Of a DNA stretch of 64,000 bases, positions 63,868 to 64,000 are shown one piece after another. The notes under the pieces are model-generated. The model made no database searches and was not told where the DNA came from. It saw only the letters and a program-made list of their open reading frames with translations. This DNA is from Bacteroidales bacterium (lineage in GTDB: Bacteria; Bacteroidota; Bacteroidia; Bacteroidales; P3), in assembly GCA_017469625.1 (NCBI GenBank), contig JAFUGA010000063.1, positions 1-64,000 of the forward strand, written 5' to 3'. Made by a program: the position numbers and the translations under genes. The stretch's first letter is position 1. The number at the start of each line of letters is the position of its first letter.

Positions 63868-64000
63868 ATGTTTTCATATAACGACAAAATTATAGGCGAG
63901 GGACTTACTTATGACGATGTACTTTTGGTACCTTCTTATTCAGAAATCATACCTCGCGATGTAACGGTTGCCAGCCGTTTTTCAAGGAATATAGATGTGA
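63868..64000 (+). CDS. guaB: Inosine-5'-monophosphate dehydrogenase, 5' part only
   Basis: The first 44 codons are visible before the right edge. MFSYNDKIIGEGLTYDDVLL continuing VPSYSEIIPRDVTVASRFS is the conserved N-terminus of IMP dehydrogenase, which oxidises IMP to XMP in guanine nucleotide synthesis. The start codon is supported by the conserved N-terminus and by the core promoter 26 nt upstream. Confidence 0.93.
   Translation, partial: MFSYNDKIIGEGLTYDDVLLVPSYSEIIPRDVTVASRFSRNIDV

Overview
The window is a stretch of a low-GC Bacteroidota chromosome, most likely from the order Bacteroidales. Three things support this. The core promoters match the Bacteroidetes TAnnTTTG element again and again. 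The type IX secretion translocon gene sprA (sov) lies directly after ruvA, and a type IX sorting tail ends the large BspA-like protein at the right end. Many families are Bacteroidota-typical: DUF3127, DUF3943, WbqC, a HECLGH-type dipeptidyl peptidase III, and PAP2 fused to a barrel. I cannot name a species.

Layout, left to right. 1-2920 (minus): a cell-envelope operon of an outer-membrane protein, an ECF sigma factor, its membrane anti-sigma factor and a second, truncated secreted protein. Then panB (minus), and ruvA and sprA (plus). 12.6-15.7 kb: a TIR-transmembrane-WD40 protein preceded by a structured leader. 15.8-20.3 kb: a small barrel protein, an HD phosphohydrolase, an S9 peptidase lipoprotein and a DUF3127 protein with an SSB-like tail. 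20.7-27.4 kb: a glycosyltransferase, an FkbH / acyl carrier protein / MBOAT / SGNH cassette and an LD-carboxypeptidase. 27.5-33.5 kb: PAP2-barrel, WbqC, two glycosyltransferases and an LptF/G permease. 33.6-38.9 kb: DPP III, YraN, a lipoprotein and two tandem barrel paralogues. 39-46 kb (minus): tRNA-Met(CAT), DUF3943, a surface-repeat protein, uvrA and a lytic transglycosylase. 46.4-58.2 kb (plus): a helical-repeat protein, a MATE transporter, DUF3737, PatB, ileS, asparaginase and a heptose-phosphate kinase. 58.7-63.5 kb: a BspA-like leucine-rich protein whose reading frame passes through a G9 tract. The window ends in the start of guaB.

The most unusual feature is a family of repeat arrays in nine large intergenic gaps. 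Every rung is CAAAG or CTTTG (or a close variant), and rungs are spaced exactly 21 bp apart, two helical turns. Orientation can flip from rung to rung without breaking the register. The same array also occurs inside the anti-sigma gene, where 21 bp equals seven codons and is read as K-Q heptads. I know of no described element of this kind, but I could not search for one.

Other signals worth following are the G9 tract that fuses two apparently separate ORFs, the nested-stem RNA in front of the TIR-WD40 gene together with an AT-rich propeller core between GC-richer flanks, the FkbH-ACP-MBOAT-SGNH cassette, a back-to-back divergent promoter built from two TTTGCAAA boxes, and three genes whose core promoter ends only 4-8 nt before the start codon.
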